NCBI RefSeq assembly: GCF_001908095.1
Contig: NZ_MKGR01000001.1
Location: 238,121-302,120, forward strand
Length of the DNA: 64,000 bases
Reading direction: 5' to 3'
Origin: Xenorhabdus thuongxuanensis
Lineage (GTDB): Bacteria > Pseudomonadota > Gammaproteobacteria > Enterobacterales > Enterobacteriaceae
This document shows positions 43,926-54,231 of the stretch, in pieces (within the stretch, counting starts at the first letter, position 1; every line of letters begins with the position of its first letter). The position numbers and the translations under genes were made by a program. Under the pieces are notes generated by a model. That model saw only the letters and a program-made list of their open reading frames with translations. It made no database searches and was not told the origin of the DNA.

Positions 43926-46631
43926 TTAGAATTTAACTTCATCTATGCGACTAAAACGTTTTCCATCGGCACTGACAGAGCGAATTTTCACATTGCCGCT
44001 GACATGGGGTCGTTGTCTGTCATTGTAATCTTGCCATGTTTTTCCATTATCCAATGAGTATTGGATAACCATTCCCGGTAATGCGATATTGGCTTCCAGT
44101 ATTCCAGAAACAATTCTGCCGCCCGGCACTGGCAAACGATACGAAATTTGGACGTTATCCAGCTTAGCTAGCTCACGCTGCCCCATCAGATTGGCAAAGC
44201 GTTCCCAATCTTGTTGCAGGAGAGCCGTATCAACATAATGTGTTATTCCACCTCTATACTCCCTGCCCTGCTGATAATTCTGCTCCCACTCTGCTTGGTG
44301 CCATGCCCGTTCTGCTAGCGGCAATAAGCGTGGATAAATCATATATTCCATTTGTTCATCGGTACGCACGGTTTCACTCCATGATTGCCCCGACATACCA
44401 TAAGCCCCCGGCCAGCGTTTATTACTATGAGTATTAAAGTGATTGCCATCACGATCCAACGAGGTTTCAGCATTTTGTGGCATATTGTTCGGGGCAAAGC
44501 TGAAAATTTTTGCCTCATCATTAAAACGGGTTGCCCAATAGTAGCCCCGCTCTTTCGGATGGGCTTCATATGGCATATCCAGGTAGACATAATCAGGGCT
44601 GGAAACAACAACTCGATAGCTCTTATTCGCCCAGTTATTGGCAGAATCATAACCTCCCCAATATAGGGTATCCCAAAAGTTCACCGCAACATGTTTAGTA
44701 GCGAAATCTTTTGCTGATTTGGCATATTTCAGGCCATCCTGCCATGCTTGCATGGTGCTAATACCGTGGGCATTGACGATTTTGCTGACTTCAATGGCAA
44801 AATAACTGGCAAGTTCATCAACATCTTTAATGGCGCCTTGCGCTATCATCTTCTGACAAGCCTGAGATTTTTCCCATGGTTTGTCTTCGATTTTTTGGTT
44901 GATAATCCCCTTATCTGGCACTATCGGTTCGTTTTTATCCTGATATCCCGCACCCAGACGAATATTTTTCGCTTCATCCCCACCAAAATGCCATGTGTTC
45001 AACGGCAGACCAGCCTTTTGGTGCATGGCAACAACTTCGCTAATAACTTTATCGATAAACCGTTTTGAAGAGTCCATGCACGGGTTAAGATAACTGTGAC
45101 GATCATAGAACTGCACGGAAGTTGTATTCGAGGTATCTGTCGGATCAAGCAGACGATATTCATTGGCTTCCTGCTCTTTGCCCTGAGCCATAAGCCGCTT
45201 ATAACGCGCTTCCATTGACATCACTGCGGCACGAGCATGGGCGGGTATATCAATTTCTGGGATCACTTCTATCTGGCGGGCCTTCGCATAGTTTAGAATA
45301 TCAATATAATCCTGACGGCTAAAATAGCCACTTCCCATATTGTTATTCTCTGGCCCTGATCCCAATTGCGGCAATAAGCACTGAGTTTCACTCAGATCAT
45401 GACAACGTTGACTGCCGATTTCTGTCAACTCTGGTAAACCAGGGATCTCTAATCGCCAACCTTCATCATCGCTCAAATGGAAATGGAACTTGTTCAGTTT
45501 ATAGTGGGACATTTGATCAAGCAGACGCAAAACAGCTTCTTTGCTATGAAAATTTCGCCCAACATCAAGGAACACACCACGATATTCAAATCGAGGAGCA
45601 TCTTTTGCCATCAATGTCGCAATCTTTGGAATACCATTGGCGGGAAGTAAGGAAAACAGCGATTGTAGGCCATAGAATACGCCAGATTGATCAAACGCGA
45701 TAATTTGTGCCCCTTTGGTGGTTATCTCCAATAAATACGCACCTTTTATTCGCCAAGGCTTGGTAAATTGGCTTGCGTTGATTTGAGTCGCTATTCGATA
45801 ACCGTTATCCGTTAAATGAATATCACGGGCTTTGAAACGTTCCCTGATCACGTTAACAGATTCGCCGCTCAACCCGCCCAACTCTAATTTCACGCCACGG
45901 GATAAATCCACATCCTGGGAATGAACGAAAAGCTCTTTCGGTGTCGGAATAATCTGCCCTCGCAGCTTATCTTCACTGATTGTTGCCACCTGTTGGTTTT
46001 TTGCAAAGCGATTTTCAGATGTCATCAGGATATTGTTATCCGTTGTGGTTCGTTTCCACTGCTCACCTTCCAGATCAGATAAAAATTTGCTGATATTTTC
46101 AGTATTGGTACTTACCAAGACCTTGGGCGTAGCATCACCGGAAACCGCATACCAACGCGGCATAAAATCTGTACTGTAAATCTGCCAATATTCGCCAATA
46201 ATAGGTAGCACGACCTTTTCATTGGCTTTGATGCTCGTAAATTTCTTTGTCGGCTCCAGTTTATGTAAGTCCCCCGTAATATGGGTAATTTTGTATTGAT
46301 CATTGTCCAGTTTCAGTATTTGGCGAATACTGTGGAAATAGAGTGCCCAATCAGAAGAATTGATTGCCTGATCACCATTGCTCAAGATGATGTTGACCCG
46401 ATTACAGGCCGCCGAATCAGCGCCAAGAATGGCACAATCTGTACCATGTGAACCAGCCTGATTATCAATGACTTTGAAAGTGACTTTTACCTGACTGAGT
46501 AAATCCACAATCTGTTGTGATGACATTGATTGCTGCGGTGATATTGGCGATGTCACTTCTGCATGAGCGCTGCCTATAAATCCAACTGCCGTGATGAATG
46601 CTGCCAAGGTACGTAATTTAATGGGTTTCAT
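43926..46631 (-). CDS. chb: Chitobiase (beta-N-acetylhexosaminidase, GH20)
   Basis: A 901-residue exported enzyme that splits chitobiose and short chito-oligomers to N-acetylglucosamine, similar in size to Serratia chitobiase (885). A signal peptide (KLRTLAAFITAVGFIGSAHA, cut after AHA near residue 24) leads to an N-terminal CHB_HEX domain (about 40-200), a GH20 accessory domain, the catalytic barrel with Asp552-Glu553 in HFGGDEAKN, and a C-terminal immunoglobulin-like domain ending in KIRSVSADGKRFSR. The start has AGGT eight bases ahead. It occupies the place of chiPQ in E. coli, between fur and glnS, near nagE/nagBAC, so its product would feed NagE uptake after porin entry. Confidence 0.93.
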   Translation of the reverse strand: MKPIKLRTLAAFITAVGFIGSAHAEVTSPISPQQSMSSQQIVDLLSQVKVTFKVIDNQAGSHGTDCAILGADSAACNRVNIILSNGDQAINSSDWALYFHSIRQILKLDNDQYKITHITGDLHKLEPTKKFTSIKANEKVVLPIIGEYWQIYSTDFMPRWYAVSGDATPKVLVSTNTENISKFLSDLEGEQWKRTTTDNNILMTSENRFAKNQQVATISEDKLRGQIIPTPKELFVHSQDVDLSRGVKLELGGLSGESVNVIRERFKARDIHLTDNGYRIATQINASQFTKPWRIKGAYLLEITTKGAQIIAFDQSGVFYGLQSLFSLLPANGIPKIATLMAKDAPRFEYRGVFLDVGRNFHSKEAVLRLLDQMSHYKLNKFHFHLSDDEGWRLEIPGLPELTEIGSQRCHDLSETQCLLPQLGSGPENNNMGSGYFSRQDYIDILNYAKARQIEVIPEIDIPAHARAAVMSMEARYKRLMAQGKEQEANEYRLLDPTDTSNTTSVQFYDRHSYLNPCMDSSKRFIDKVISEVVAMHQKAGLPLNTWHFGGDEAKNIRLGAGYQDKNEPIVPDKGIINQKIEDKPWEKSQACQKMIAQGAIKDVDELASYFAIEVSKIVNAHGISTMQAWQDGLKYAKSAKDFATKHVAVNFWDTLYWGGYDSANNWANKSYRVVVSSPDYVYLDMPYEAHPKERGYYWATRFNDEAKIFSFAPNNMPQNAETSLDRDGNHFNTHSNKRWPGAYGMSGQSWSETVRTDEQMEYMIYPRLLPLAERAWHQAEWEQNYQQGREYRGGITHYVDTALLQQDWERFANLMGQRELAKLDNVQISYRLPVPGGRIVSGILEANIALPGMVIQYSLDNGKTWQDYNDRQRPHVSGNVKIRSVSADGKRFSRIDEVKF

Positions 46632-46789
46632 AAATTACCTCGTCCGAACTTATTATTTTTTCGATGGGTAAATTTTTGGGCAAATAATGTACAAGTTTGG
46701 CCAGGCAATAACCCTATACAATATGTGACTATAAGGCAATTTTTAATCTTAGCTGAAGGAGTTAATTTTCGTTACGAGGCTATCAAGCA

Positions 46790-46820
46790 CAAAAAAGCGT
46801 GAAAATAATCACGCTTTCTT
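46790..46820 (-). terminator. Terminator of glnS
   Basis: On the minus strand AAAGCGTGA (46817-46809 side) and TCACGCTTT pair around a 6-base loop and run into TTTTTT. It lies 33 bases after the glnS stop and upstream of the chitobiase gene. Confidence 0.85.
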
Positions 46821-46852
46821 ATGTACGAGGTCACATTATCTTAGTGAGATTA

Positions 46853-48520
46853 TTACTCTTGTGAGATTTTTGCCCAAGTATCACGCAGGCCAACCGTACG
46901 GTTAAAGACCAGATGCTCAGCACTTGACAGGCGGCTATCAGCACAGAAATAACCTTCACGCTCAAACTGATAAGTTGTTTCTGGCAATGCATTTGCCAAC
47001 CCAAGTTCTACAAACCCTTTACGGATCACCAACGATTCTGGATTGATAGTAGACAAGAAATCATCTTCTGCCCCTGGGTTCGCCACGCTGAACAGACGGT
47101 CATACAGATAGAATTCCACTGGTACGCCGTGTGCAGCGCTTACCCAATGAATGACGCCCTTAACCTTGCGACCATCGGCTGGATCTTTGTTCAGGGTTTG
47201 CTCGTCATACTGGCAATAAATCGTAGTGATATTGCCTTCCGCGTCTTTCTCAACTCGCTCTGCTTTAATCACATAAGCATTGCGCAGACGAACTTCTTTG
47301 CCCAGAACCAGACGCTTATATTGACGGTTTGCTTCTTCGCGGAAATCCGCACGATCAATATACAGTTCGCGGCTGAACGGCACTTCCCTGCTACCCATTT
47401 CTGGTTTGTTTGGGTGGTTAGGCATTGTCAGAATGACTTCACCTTCTGGCATGTTCTCAATCACCAGTTTCACCGGCTCAAGAACCGCCATAGCACGCGG
47501 TGCATTTTCGTTCAGGTCATCACGAATACAGGATTCCAATGCCGCCATTTCAACGTTGTTATCCTGTTTCGTCACACCAATACGGCGGCAGAACTCACGG
47601 ATAGCAGCCGCAGTATAACCACGACGACGTAACCCAGAGATAGTCGGCATACGTGGGTCATCCCAACCATCAACGATCTTTTCTGTCACCAACTGGTTAA
47701 GCTTACGCTTGGACATCACCGTATATTCCAGATTCAGGCGAGAAAACTCGTACTGACGTGGATGGCAATCAATCGTAATGTTATCCAATACCCAATCGTA
47801 CAAACGGCGGTTATCCTGGAATTCCAGCGTACAGATGGAATGGGTGATCCCTTCCAGTGCATCGGAAATGCAGTGCGTGAAATCATACATCGGATAGATG
47901 CACCATTTATTCCCTGACTGGTGATGCTCTGCAAATTTGATACGGTAGATTACCGGATCACGCATAACAATGAACGGAGATGCCATATCAATTTTGGCAC
48001 GCAAACACGCCTTGCCTTCAGCAAATTCACCGGCACGCATTTTTTCAAACAGCGCCAGGTTTTCTTCTACGCTGCGATCACGATATGGACTGTTTTTGCC
48101 TGGCTCTTTTAGCGTACCGCGATATTCACGGATCTCTTCAGGACTGAGTTCATCGACATACGCCAGACCTTTATTGATTAACTCAATGGCGTATTGATAC
48201 AGAGTATCGAAATAGTCAGAAGAGTAGCAAATATCCCCACTCCACTGGAATCCCAACCATTGAACGTCAGTTTTAATCGATTCAACGTACTCGATATCTT
48301 CCTTGACTGGGTTTGTATCGTCAAAACGTAGGTTGCATTGTCCCTGATAGTCTTGAGCGATGCCGAAATTCAGGCAGATCGACTTAGCATGGCCGATATG
48401 CAGATAACCGTTGGGTTCAGGTGGGAAACGGGTATGTACGGATGTATGTTTACCAGTTGCCAGATCTTCGTCAATAATCTGACGAATAAAGTTTGTCGGA
48501 CGGGCATCTGCCTCACTCAT
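46853..48520 (-). CDS. glnS: Glutaminyl-tRNA synthetase
   Basis: A 555-residue class I synthetase (E. coli 554). The ATP-binding HIGH motif is in [14 protein letters not shown] near residue 41, and the second motif MSKRK is near 268. Recognition regions match E. coli closely. It charges the Gln tRNAs found 7 kb away in this window. The open frame begins at a TTG at 48535, but that stretch contains the ribosome site TTGAGGA; the ATG at 48520 ([14 protein letters not shown]) matches E. coli [14 protein letters not shown]. Confidence 0.97.
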   Translation of the reverse strand: MSEADARPTNFIRQIIDEDLATGKHTSVHTRFPPEPNGYLHIGHAKSICLNFGIAQDYQGQCNLRFDDTNPVKEDIEYVESIKTDVQWLGFQWSGDICYSSDYFDTLYQYAIELINKGLAYVDELSPEEIREYRGTLKEPGKNSPYRDRSVEENLALFEKMRAGEFAEGKACLRAKIDMASPFIVMRDPVIYRIKFAEHHQSGNKWCIYPMYDFTHCISDALEGITHSICTLEFQDNRRLYDWVLDNITIDCHPRQYEFSRLNLEYTVMSKRKLNQLVTEKIVDGWDDPRMPTISGLRRRGYTAAAIREFCRRIGVTKQDNNVEMAALESCIRDDLNENAPRAMAVLEPVKLVIENMPEGEVILTMPNHPNKPEMGSREVPFSRELYIDRADFREEANRQYKRLVLGKEVRLRNAYVIKAERVEKDAEGNITTIYCQYDEQTLNKDPADGRKVKGVIHWVSAAHGVPVEFYLYDRLFSVANPGAEDDFLSTINPESLVIRKGFVELGLANALPETTYQFEREGYFCADSRLSSAEHLVFNRTVGLRDTWAKISQE

Positions 48521-48951
48521 CGTTTTTTTCCTCAATGCAAAAAGCGCTTTAACATAACCCCCTATAATCTAATAAGCTGAACCGAGAAACAATACTTTGT
48601 TCGTGGGAAATGGTGGAATGGGTAAAGTTAGTGCGGAAAAGCGGGAAAACAGCTCTTATCTTAGCCGATTAAAGAAATCAGTTAACAAAGAAGCAACAAT
48701 AACTCATCCCCTGAAAAATAAATCACTGGCAAAATACGATATACGTTTTATATATAATATAATTTAATTTTTATGACTATATGAGTATATCTTAAAGACA
48801 TTGATTCGCCAGACACATAATCTTCAGAAAATAAGTGAAAAGTTATTTAATTAGCATATCTTTCAGTATATCTGCATAACTGGTAATTTCACCTTTTTTA
48901 TTACCATTACTTCAATACTAAAAGCTATCTATATATCAATAGAGAATAAAA
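48521..48951. promoter_or_regulatory. Divergent spacer between glnS and the glycosyltransferase gene
   Basis: This is 431 bases of non-coding DNA. It must hold the glnS promoter (left) and the promoter of the AT-rich glycosyltransferase gene (right). Composition falls sharply in GC from about 48680 onward (tracts such as ATATATAATATAATTTAATT), marking the edge of the inserted segment. No specific site was recognised. Confidence 0.4.
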
Positions 48952-50238
48952 ATGAACGATCTATTATCAAGCAATAAAAAGATGATTATAGCTATAGTCA
49001 TTAATGAAAAATATATATTAAATCACTATACAGATGGATTTAAGGTAGGTGCCACATCATTTACATTAAAAATGGTTGACTATTTTATTAAGCAACATAT
49101 TTTTGCTGGATTTATTCTTTATAAAAGAGACGAATCTCTATTAGTACCCAAAATTGAACAATCAAAGATAGGTGGAATAAAATATATAAAAATTTTCTTC
49201 AATTTTTCGATGAGTTCAGAGAATATCAAGGAAACCTTAGCTAAAGGTTTACGCTTTCTTTCTATAGATAATCAGCAAGAATCCAATATTTTTGCTTATT
49301 ATCAGACCGATACGCTTCTCTGTTATCATCCATCAAACTTTCCATGTGGCGTAACACATCATGGGCCTTTTGTTGAAGATTTTCAGAAACACTATTCACA
49401 AGAGGAAGCTTATCAATCATTTGAAAATAAAGATAAAGCCCTTCATCTTTATAAACAACAATCCATAGGTATTAATACCTTAATTGATAAAGGATATTAT
49501 GTTATACAACATTCTAAACTACAAGGGGATTATCTAATAAGCAAAAGAGTTCACCGAGAAAAAATAAAACAAATTAATCCACCCATGTTTTTCCACGAAA
49601 ATCACGAATTAAAATCATTAAACCCTAACATAAGTCACTTCCTAAAAACAGATAAGAATGAATTTTTATTATTCACTGCTGTTGCCAGATTAGATTATTT
49701 TAAAAACATCGAGCTATTAATTAATTCATCTATTCGCTTATTAAAAAAAGGTATTCCAGCAAGAACATTAATTTTAGGTGATGAAGAAAAATATACTTTC
49801 AGAAGAGATATACTCTACTCCATGATCCCCATAGAATATAGAAAATACTTTTTAATTTCACATAAGCTACCACATAAAGAACTATTTAGTGTTTTTAATG
49901 CAGTAAAGAAAAAGGCTATTTTTGTATGCACATCACGCTACGAAACGCTGGGTATTACTCCTTTAGAGGCAGCATTAAATGGGGTCTATACGATAGTTCC
50001 TAACTTAAGCTGTGTGGAAGCATCAACTTATTTCTCTTCAGAAGATAAGTTTGAATACGACATAACCTCACTGACGAAAAAAATAATTTCCATACATAAT
50101 AAAAAATTATTCGTATCCGATATACAGCAAAAAAATATCAGTTCTTTGCTATCAAAAGATATTTTTGAAGAAAGTGTTAATAGATTTTATAAAGAAATTT
50201 CAATAAGTTACAACCATACATTATCATACGTTATCTAA
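48952..50238 (+). CDS. Putative GT-B glycosyltransferase (family 4-like)
   Basis: A 428-residue protein with no signal peptide. The C-terminal Rossmann half has typical GT4 features: TAVARLDYFKNIELLINSS near 240 and CTSRYETLGITPLEAALNG near 326-344, including the E-x7-E pattern (Glu331 region to the PLEA glutamate). The N-terminal half is unusual, with VTHHGPFVEDF near 138. It would transfer a sugar from a nucleotide donor to an unknown acceptor. Lys, Asn and Ile codons dominate and GC is visibly lower than in neighbours, which suggests acquisition. It sits alone between glnS and nagE, which are adjacent in E. coli, and has its own terminator. Confidence 0.75.
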   Translation: MNDLLSSNKKMIIAIVINEKYILNHYTDGFKVGATSFTLKMVDYFIKQHIFAGFILYKRDESLLVPKIEQSKIGGIKYIKIFFNFSMSSENIKETLAKGLRFLSIDNQQESNIFAYYQTDTLLCYHPSNFPCGVTHHGPFVEDFQKHYSQEEAYQSFENKDKALHLYKQQSIGINTLIDKGYYVIQHSKLQGDYLISKRVHREKIKQINPPMFFHENHELKSLNPNISHFLKTDKNEFLLFTAVARLDYFKNIELLINSSIRLLKKGIPARTLILGDEEKYTFRRDILYSMIPIEYRKYFLISHKLPHKELFSVFNAVKKKAIFVCTSRYETLGITPLEAALNGVYTIVPNLSCVEASTYFSSEDKFEYDITSLTKKIISIHNKKLFVSDIQQKNISSLLSKDIFEESVNRFYKEISISYNHTLSYVI

Positions 50239-50278
50239 ACATTATTTATAATCACAAAGATTAACAATCTCAGATAAA

Positions 50279-50306
50279 TGAGCACACCAAGTGCTCATTT
50301 TAATTT
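50279..50306 (+). terminator. Terminator after the glycosyltransferase gene
   Basis: TGAGCAC and GTGCTCA pair around ACCAA and run into TTTTAATTT. It lies 40 bases after the stop codon. Confidence 0.8.
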
Positions 50307-50357
50307 CTATCAAGATCGTTACAACGATCACAATTACTTACTTATCTATAGCTTTTT

Positions 50358-50380
50358 CTTATTTTTCATTTAAAAATAAG
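50358..50380. promoter_or_regulatory. Candidate NagC operator upstream of nagE
   Basis: CTTATTTTT and AAAAATAAG form 9-base arms around CATTT, giving TTATTT-N9-AAATAA, the size and AT-rich palindrome style of NagC/Mlc sites. It ends 53 bases before the nagE start. A site with the same spacing lies before nagB. Confidence 0.5.
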
Positions 50381-50433
50381 TATTGTTAATAGTGAAACGT
50401 CTCCAATAATATTTACTACAACAGGTGAGCATC

Positions 50434-51948
50434 ATGAGCATATTCAGTTACTTACAGCGATTGGGAAAAGCACTCATGCTCCCCATCGCTTCACTTCCTG
50501 TCGCTGCGTTACTACTGCGGCTTGGTCAACCAGATGTATTTAATATCGCTTTTATTGCCAGTGCAGGTGGCGGAATTTTCGAAAATTTGCCTTTACTATT
50601 TGCATTAGGAATCTCTGTTGGTCTGGCGAAAGATAATAGTGGAGCGGCAGCGCTTGCTGGAGTCGTTGGCTTTTTTATTCTGACAAAAGCAACCACTGTT
50701 ATTGATCCTAAAATCAATATGTCGTTTTTTGCCGGTATTATTTCAGGAATTGTTGCTGGCCACTGTTATAACCGTTTTTCTGAAACCCAATTACCCGAGT
50801 TTTTAGCATTTTTCGCTGGTAAACGTTTAGTCCCTATCATAACCGGAATTATTTGCCTTTTCCTGGCATGGATTTGCGGACATATCTGGCCATATGTACA
50901 ACATGGCATTGATCATTTTAGCCTTTTGGTTTCAAAAAGTGGTGTGGCTGGATGGTTTGCCTATGGCGTTCTTAACCGTGCCTTAATTCCGTTTGGCCTA
51001 CACTATATCCTGCATTCCGTTTTCTGGTTCAGCTTAGGTGACTGTATAAAAATCACTTATGATCTGGCAGGAGCAATGCACAATATCTGTCTGGCACCTG
51101 ATGTAGTACACTCACTCACTATTGGAGCAACGATACCTGGAATAGAAGGTTCAAACATCACTCAAATAGCGAGTGACCTTACTCGTGGTGATCTCAATCG
51201 CTTCTTTGCTGGTGATCCCAATGCAGGGGTGTATATGGCTTGGGCCTATCCAATATTTATGGGCGGCTTACCTGGTGCTGCCTTAGCCATGTATTTGGCT
51301 GCACCAAAATCACGTCGTCCCCAAATTGGTGGGATGTTATTTTCTGTTGCCTTAACATCATTCCTGACGGGTATCACTGAACCAATAGAGTTTTCATTCT
51401 TATTTTTAGCTCCCGTATTATATGTTTTACATGCAATTCTTGCGGGCGTTAGCATGATAATCACAAACTCTTTGGGTGTCTTGCACGGTTTCGGCTTCTC
51501 TGCTGGCCTGATTGATTTTGGATTAAATTGGGGACTAGCAACAAAACCATGGATATTGATCCCACTTATCATCCTATTCTTTGTTCTCTATTTCGTTGTC
51601 TTTACCTTAATGATCCGCATTTTCAATCTGAATACGATAGGCAGAGAAGAGGCAAACTCTGATAAAGCAACTTCGGCATCCCAAGATAAAGAGGCTATCT
51701 CACACTATATCAGCGCCCTCGGTGGGCCTAACAATATTCGTACTGTCGATGCTTGCATCACTCGACTGCGTTTAACTGTAGAGGACAATACTCGATTAGA
51801 TGAGCCTCAATTGAAGAAATTAGGAGCTAAGGGTGTCTTAAAAATAGGTAAACAGAGTATTCAAGTCATCCTCGGACCACAAGCCGAAAGCATCGCCGAA
51901 CAAGTGAAAGTTCAGTTGAAACTCAGTCATTCAGATAAAACTGAATAA
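50434..51948 (+). CDS. nagE: NagE-type N-acetylglucosamine PTS permease, EIICB only
   Basis: A 504-residue PTS transporter that imports and phosphorylates N-acetylglucosamine. The membrane IIC domain (about 1-390) contains GITEPIEF near 312, and the IIB domain carries the phosphocysteine Cys441 in VDACITRLRLTV. E. coli NagE is 648 residues with a C-terminal IIA domain; here the protein stops right after IIB (residue 504, EQVKVQLKLSHSDKTE), with a terminator following and no IIA remnant. It must borrow IIA from another protein such as Crr. The ATG at 50434 is preferred to GTG 50425 because AGGTGAG overlaps the latter. The gene is on the same strand as nagBAC, whereas in E. coli it is divergent. 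Confidence 0.9.
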   Translation: MSIFSYLQRLGKALMLPIASLPVAALLLRLGQPDVFNIAFIASAGGGIFENLPLLFALGISVGLAKDNSGAAALAGVVGFFILTKATTVIDPKINMSFFAGIISGIVAGHCYNRFSETQLPEFLAFFAGKRLVPIITGIICLFLAWICGHIWPYVQHGIDHFSLLVSKSGVAGWFAYGVLNRALIPFGLHYILHSVFWFSLGDCIKITYDLAGAMHNICLAPDVVHSLTIGATIPGIEGSNITQIASDLTRGDLNRFFAGDPNAGVYMAWAYPIFMGGLPGAALAMYLAAPKSRRPQIGGMLFSVALTSFLTGITEPIEFSFLFLAPVLYVLHAILAGVSMIITNSLGVLHGFGFSAGLIDFGLNWGLATKPWILIPLIILFFVLYFVVFTLMIRIFNLNTIGREEANSDKATSASQDKEAISHYISALGGPNNIRTVDACITRLRLTVEDNTRLDEPQLKKLGAKGVLKIGKQSIQVILGPQAESIAEQVKVQLKLSHSDKTE

Positions 51949-51965
51949 TTTACGATGATAAGGAT

Positions 51966-51996
51966 AAAAAGGAACGTAGTATGTTCCTTTTTATCT
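51966..51996 (+). terminator. Terminator of nagE
   Basis: AAAAAGGAAC and GTTCCTTTTT form a perfect 10-base stem around a 7-base loop. It ends nagE 18 bases after its stop, so nagBAC is a separate transcription unit. Confidence 0.9.
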
Positions 51997-52139
51997 ATAG
52001 CAAGTACACTTCATCTATCTGTTTTTTAAAAAATAAAACCAATAAACTTATTTTTTAACAAAAACAAAGTTATTTAAAATTCTACCAAAAAGTCATATTT
52101 TGACCTTATAATGATAAAAAACTAGTCATATTTTTAATC

Positions 52140-52160
52140 TTATTTTAATATTAAAAATAT
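52140..52160. promoter_or_regulatory. Candidate NagC operator upstream of nagB
   Basis: TTATTT-TAATATTAA-AAATAT has the same 6-9-6 layout as the palindrome before nagE. It sits inside a larger inverted repeat, ATATTTTTAAT (52128-52138) with ATTAAAAATAT (52150-52160). Two direct copies of AGTCATATTTT start at 52091 and 52124, 33 bases apart, just upstream. Confidence 0.5.
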
Positions 52161-52230
52161 CTCAAATATTACGTATGTTGTGCATAATTTATCTTCATTA
52201 AATTTTTGAATGCTTTTTTAAGAGGTAATC

Positions 52231-53037
52231 ATGAGGCTGATCCCCCTAACTACGGCAAGTGATGTCGGTCGATGGTCTGCTCACTATATTGCAAGTAAGA
52301 TTAATGAATTCAATCCAACTGCTGAACGCCCTTTCGTACTTGGGCTTCCCACAGGCAGCACACCACTGACAACCTATAAAGAACTTATTTCCCTATATCA
52401 GGCTGGAAAAGTAAGCTTCAAATATGTTGTGACATTTAATATGGATGAATATGTTGGACTACCGGAAGATCATCCCCAAAGCTACCATTCATTTATGTAC
52501 CACAATTTCTTTAATCATATTTATATCCCAAAAGAGAACATCAATTTGTTAAACGGAAATGCGGAAGATATTGATGTTGAGTGTCAACGTTACGAAAGTA
52601 AAATCAAATCCTATGGCAAGATAAATTTATTTATGGGAGGTGTTGGTAATGATGGGCATATTGCCTTTAATGAACCCGCATCTTCTCTTTCTTCACGCAC
52701 GCGAATTAAAACATTGACCATTGAAACGCGGACTGCCAATTCCCGTTTTTTCAATAATGATGTAGAACAAGTTCCCAAATATGCATTAACCGTTGGTGTG
52801 GGTACTTTAATGGATGCTGAAGAAATTATGATTTTGGCAACCGGAATGAATAAAGCGCAAGCTTTGCAAGCCGCAGTAGAAGGGAATATCAACCATATGT
52901 GGACAATCAGTTGTCTCCAGATGCATCCAAAATCACTTATTGTTTGTGATGAACCCGCCACCATGGAACTGAAAGTAAAGACAGTGAAGTATTTCCACCA
53001 GTTAGAGGCCAATATCGTTAATGAATTCGCCAGCTAA
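52231..53037 (+). CDS. nagB: Glucosamine-6-phosphate deaminase
   Basis: A 268-residue enzyme (E. coli 266) converting glucosamine 6-phosphate to fructose 6-phosphate and ammonia. Asp72 in NMDEYVGLP and the histidine of [11 protein letters not shown] (about 143) are the catalytic residues. The phosphate-binding region LGLPTGSTP lies near 38-46. A good AGAGGT ribosome site precedes the ATG. It is the first gene of nagBAC; the spacer before it carries a terminator for nagE and a NagC-like operator. Confidence 0.97.
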   Translation: MRLIPLTTASDVGRWSAHYIASKINEFNPTAERPFVLGLPTGSTPLTTYKELISLYQAGKVSFKYVVTFNMDEYVGLPEDHPQSYHSFMYHNFFNHIYIPKENINLLNGNAEDIDVECQRYESKIKSYGKINLFMGGVGNDGHIAFNEPASSLSSRTRIKTLTIETRTANSRFFNNDVEQVPKYALTVGVGTLMDAEEIMILATGMNKAQALQAAVEGNINHMWTISCLQMHPKSLIVCDEPATMELKVKTVKYFHQLEANIVNEFAS

Positions 53038-53061
53038 ACTGATTCAGGAGTTAAGATATCA

Positions 53062-54219
53062 ATGTACGCATTAACCAATGGCATTATTTATACTGGATAT
53101 GACAGGCTCGATAACCATGCAGTCATTATTGCAGATGGTTTGATTAAACAAGTCTGTCCGGTCAACGAATTGCCAGAAGAGATTGAAAAACACGATTTAC
53201 ATGGCGCAAATCTCGCACCAGGATTTATTGATCTACAAGTGAATGGTTGTGGTGGAGTCAAATTTAACGAACGATTGGAAGATATTTCAGAAGAAACTCT
53301 ACATACTATGCAGAAAACCAACCAGCTCTACGGCTGTACCAGTTTCCTGCCTACCCTCATCACCAGCCCCGATGAATTAATGATAAAAGCCATTGAAGTA
53401 ATGCGCGCCTATCTGCAAAAAAATGCTAATCAGGCATTAGGATTACATCTGGAAGGTCCTTATATCAATCCAATAAAAAAAGGAACTCATAATACAGCTT
53501 ATATCCGCAAACCCACCTCTGAAATGGTTAATTACCTGTGCCTGAATGCTGATGTTATTACCAAGATCACTCTCGCTCCTGAAATGGTAGAAAGCAAATA
53601 TATTCAGCAATTAGCCGAAGCTGGCATTACTGTTTCTGCTGGCCATTCTAATGCTACTTATGAAGAAGCTCGTCATGGCTTCCAAAATGGCATTACTTTC
53701 TCTACCCATTTATATAATGCTATGCCTCCAATTTCTGGCCGTCAGCCTGGGCTAGTTAGTGCCATTTATGATTCCCCAGAAGTCTATGCCGGCATAATCT
53801 GTGATGGAATGCATGTATCATGGCCAAATGTCCGCAATTCCAAGAGATTAAAAAATGAAAAGCTTATCTTGGTAACGGATGCCATCGTTCCTGCCGGGCT
53901 TGCTCCCGATGCCATGGACCAATTTACCTTCGCTAATAAAACAATATATTATCGAAATGGCTTATGTGTTGATGAAAATGGAACACTGAGCGGCTCATCA
54001 ATCACAATGATTGATTGTGTCAAAAATAGTGTGGAACATGTTGGTATTGCTTTGGATGAAACGTTGCGAATGGTGACGCTTTACCCAGCCCGCGCAATCG
54101 GTATTGATAAACATCTCGGTACGATTGAATCTGGCAAGGTAGCGAACCTGACCGCATTTACTCACGATTTCAAAATCTGCAAAACCATTGTTAACGGAAA
54201 TGAAATTAAACAACCGTGA
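53062..54219 (+). CDS. nagA: N-acetylglucosamine-6-phosphate deacetylase
   Basis: A 385-residue amidohydrolase-fold enzyme (E. coli 382) that removes acetate from GlcNAc 6-phosphate ahead of NagB. Metal and substrate residues appear in [18 protein letters not shown] (about 131), [25 protein letters not shown] and LVTDAI (catalytic Asp). It lies 24 bases after nagB with CAGGAG upstream, and 12 bases before nagC. Confidence 0.96.
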   Translation: MYALTNGIIYTGYDRLDNHAVIIADGLIKQVCPVNELPEEIEKHDLHGANLAPGFIDLQVNGCGGVKFNERLEDISEETLHTMQKTNQLYGCTSFLPTLITSPDELMIKAIEVMRAYLQKNANQALGLHLEGPYINPIKKGTHNTAYIRKPTSEMVNYLCLNADVITKITLAPEMVESKYIQQLAEAGITVSAGHSNATYEEARHGFQNGITFSTHLYNAMPPISGRQPGLVSAIYDSPEVYAGIICDGMHVSWPNVRNSKRLKNEKLILVTDAIVPAGLAPDAMDQFTFANKTIYYRNGLCVDENGTLSGSSITMIDCVKNSVEHVGIALDETLRMVTLYPARAIGIDKHLGTIESGKVANLTAFTHDFKICKTIVNGNEIKQP

Positions 54220-54231
54220 GTATAAAGACTG

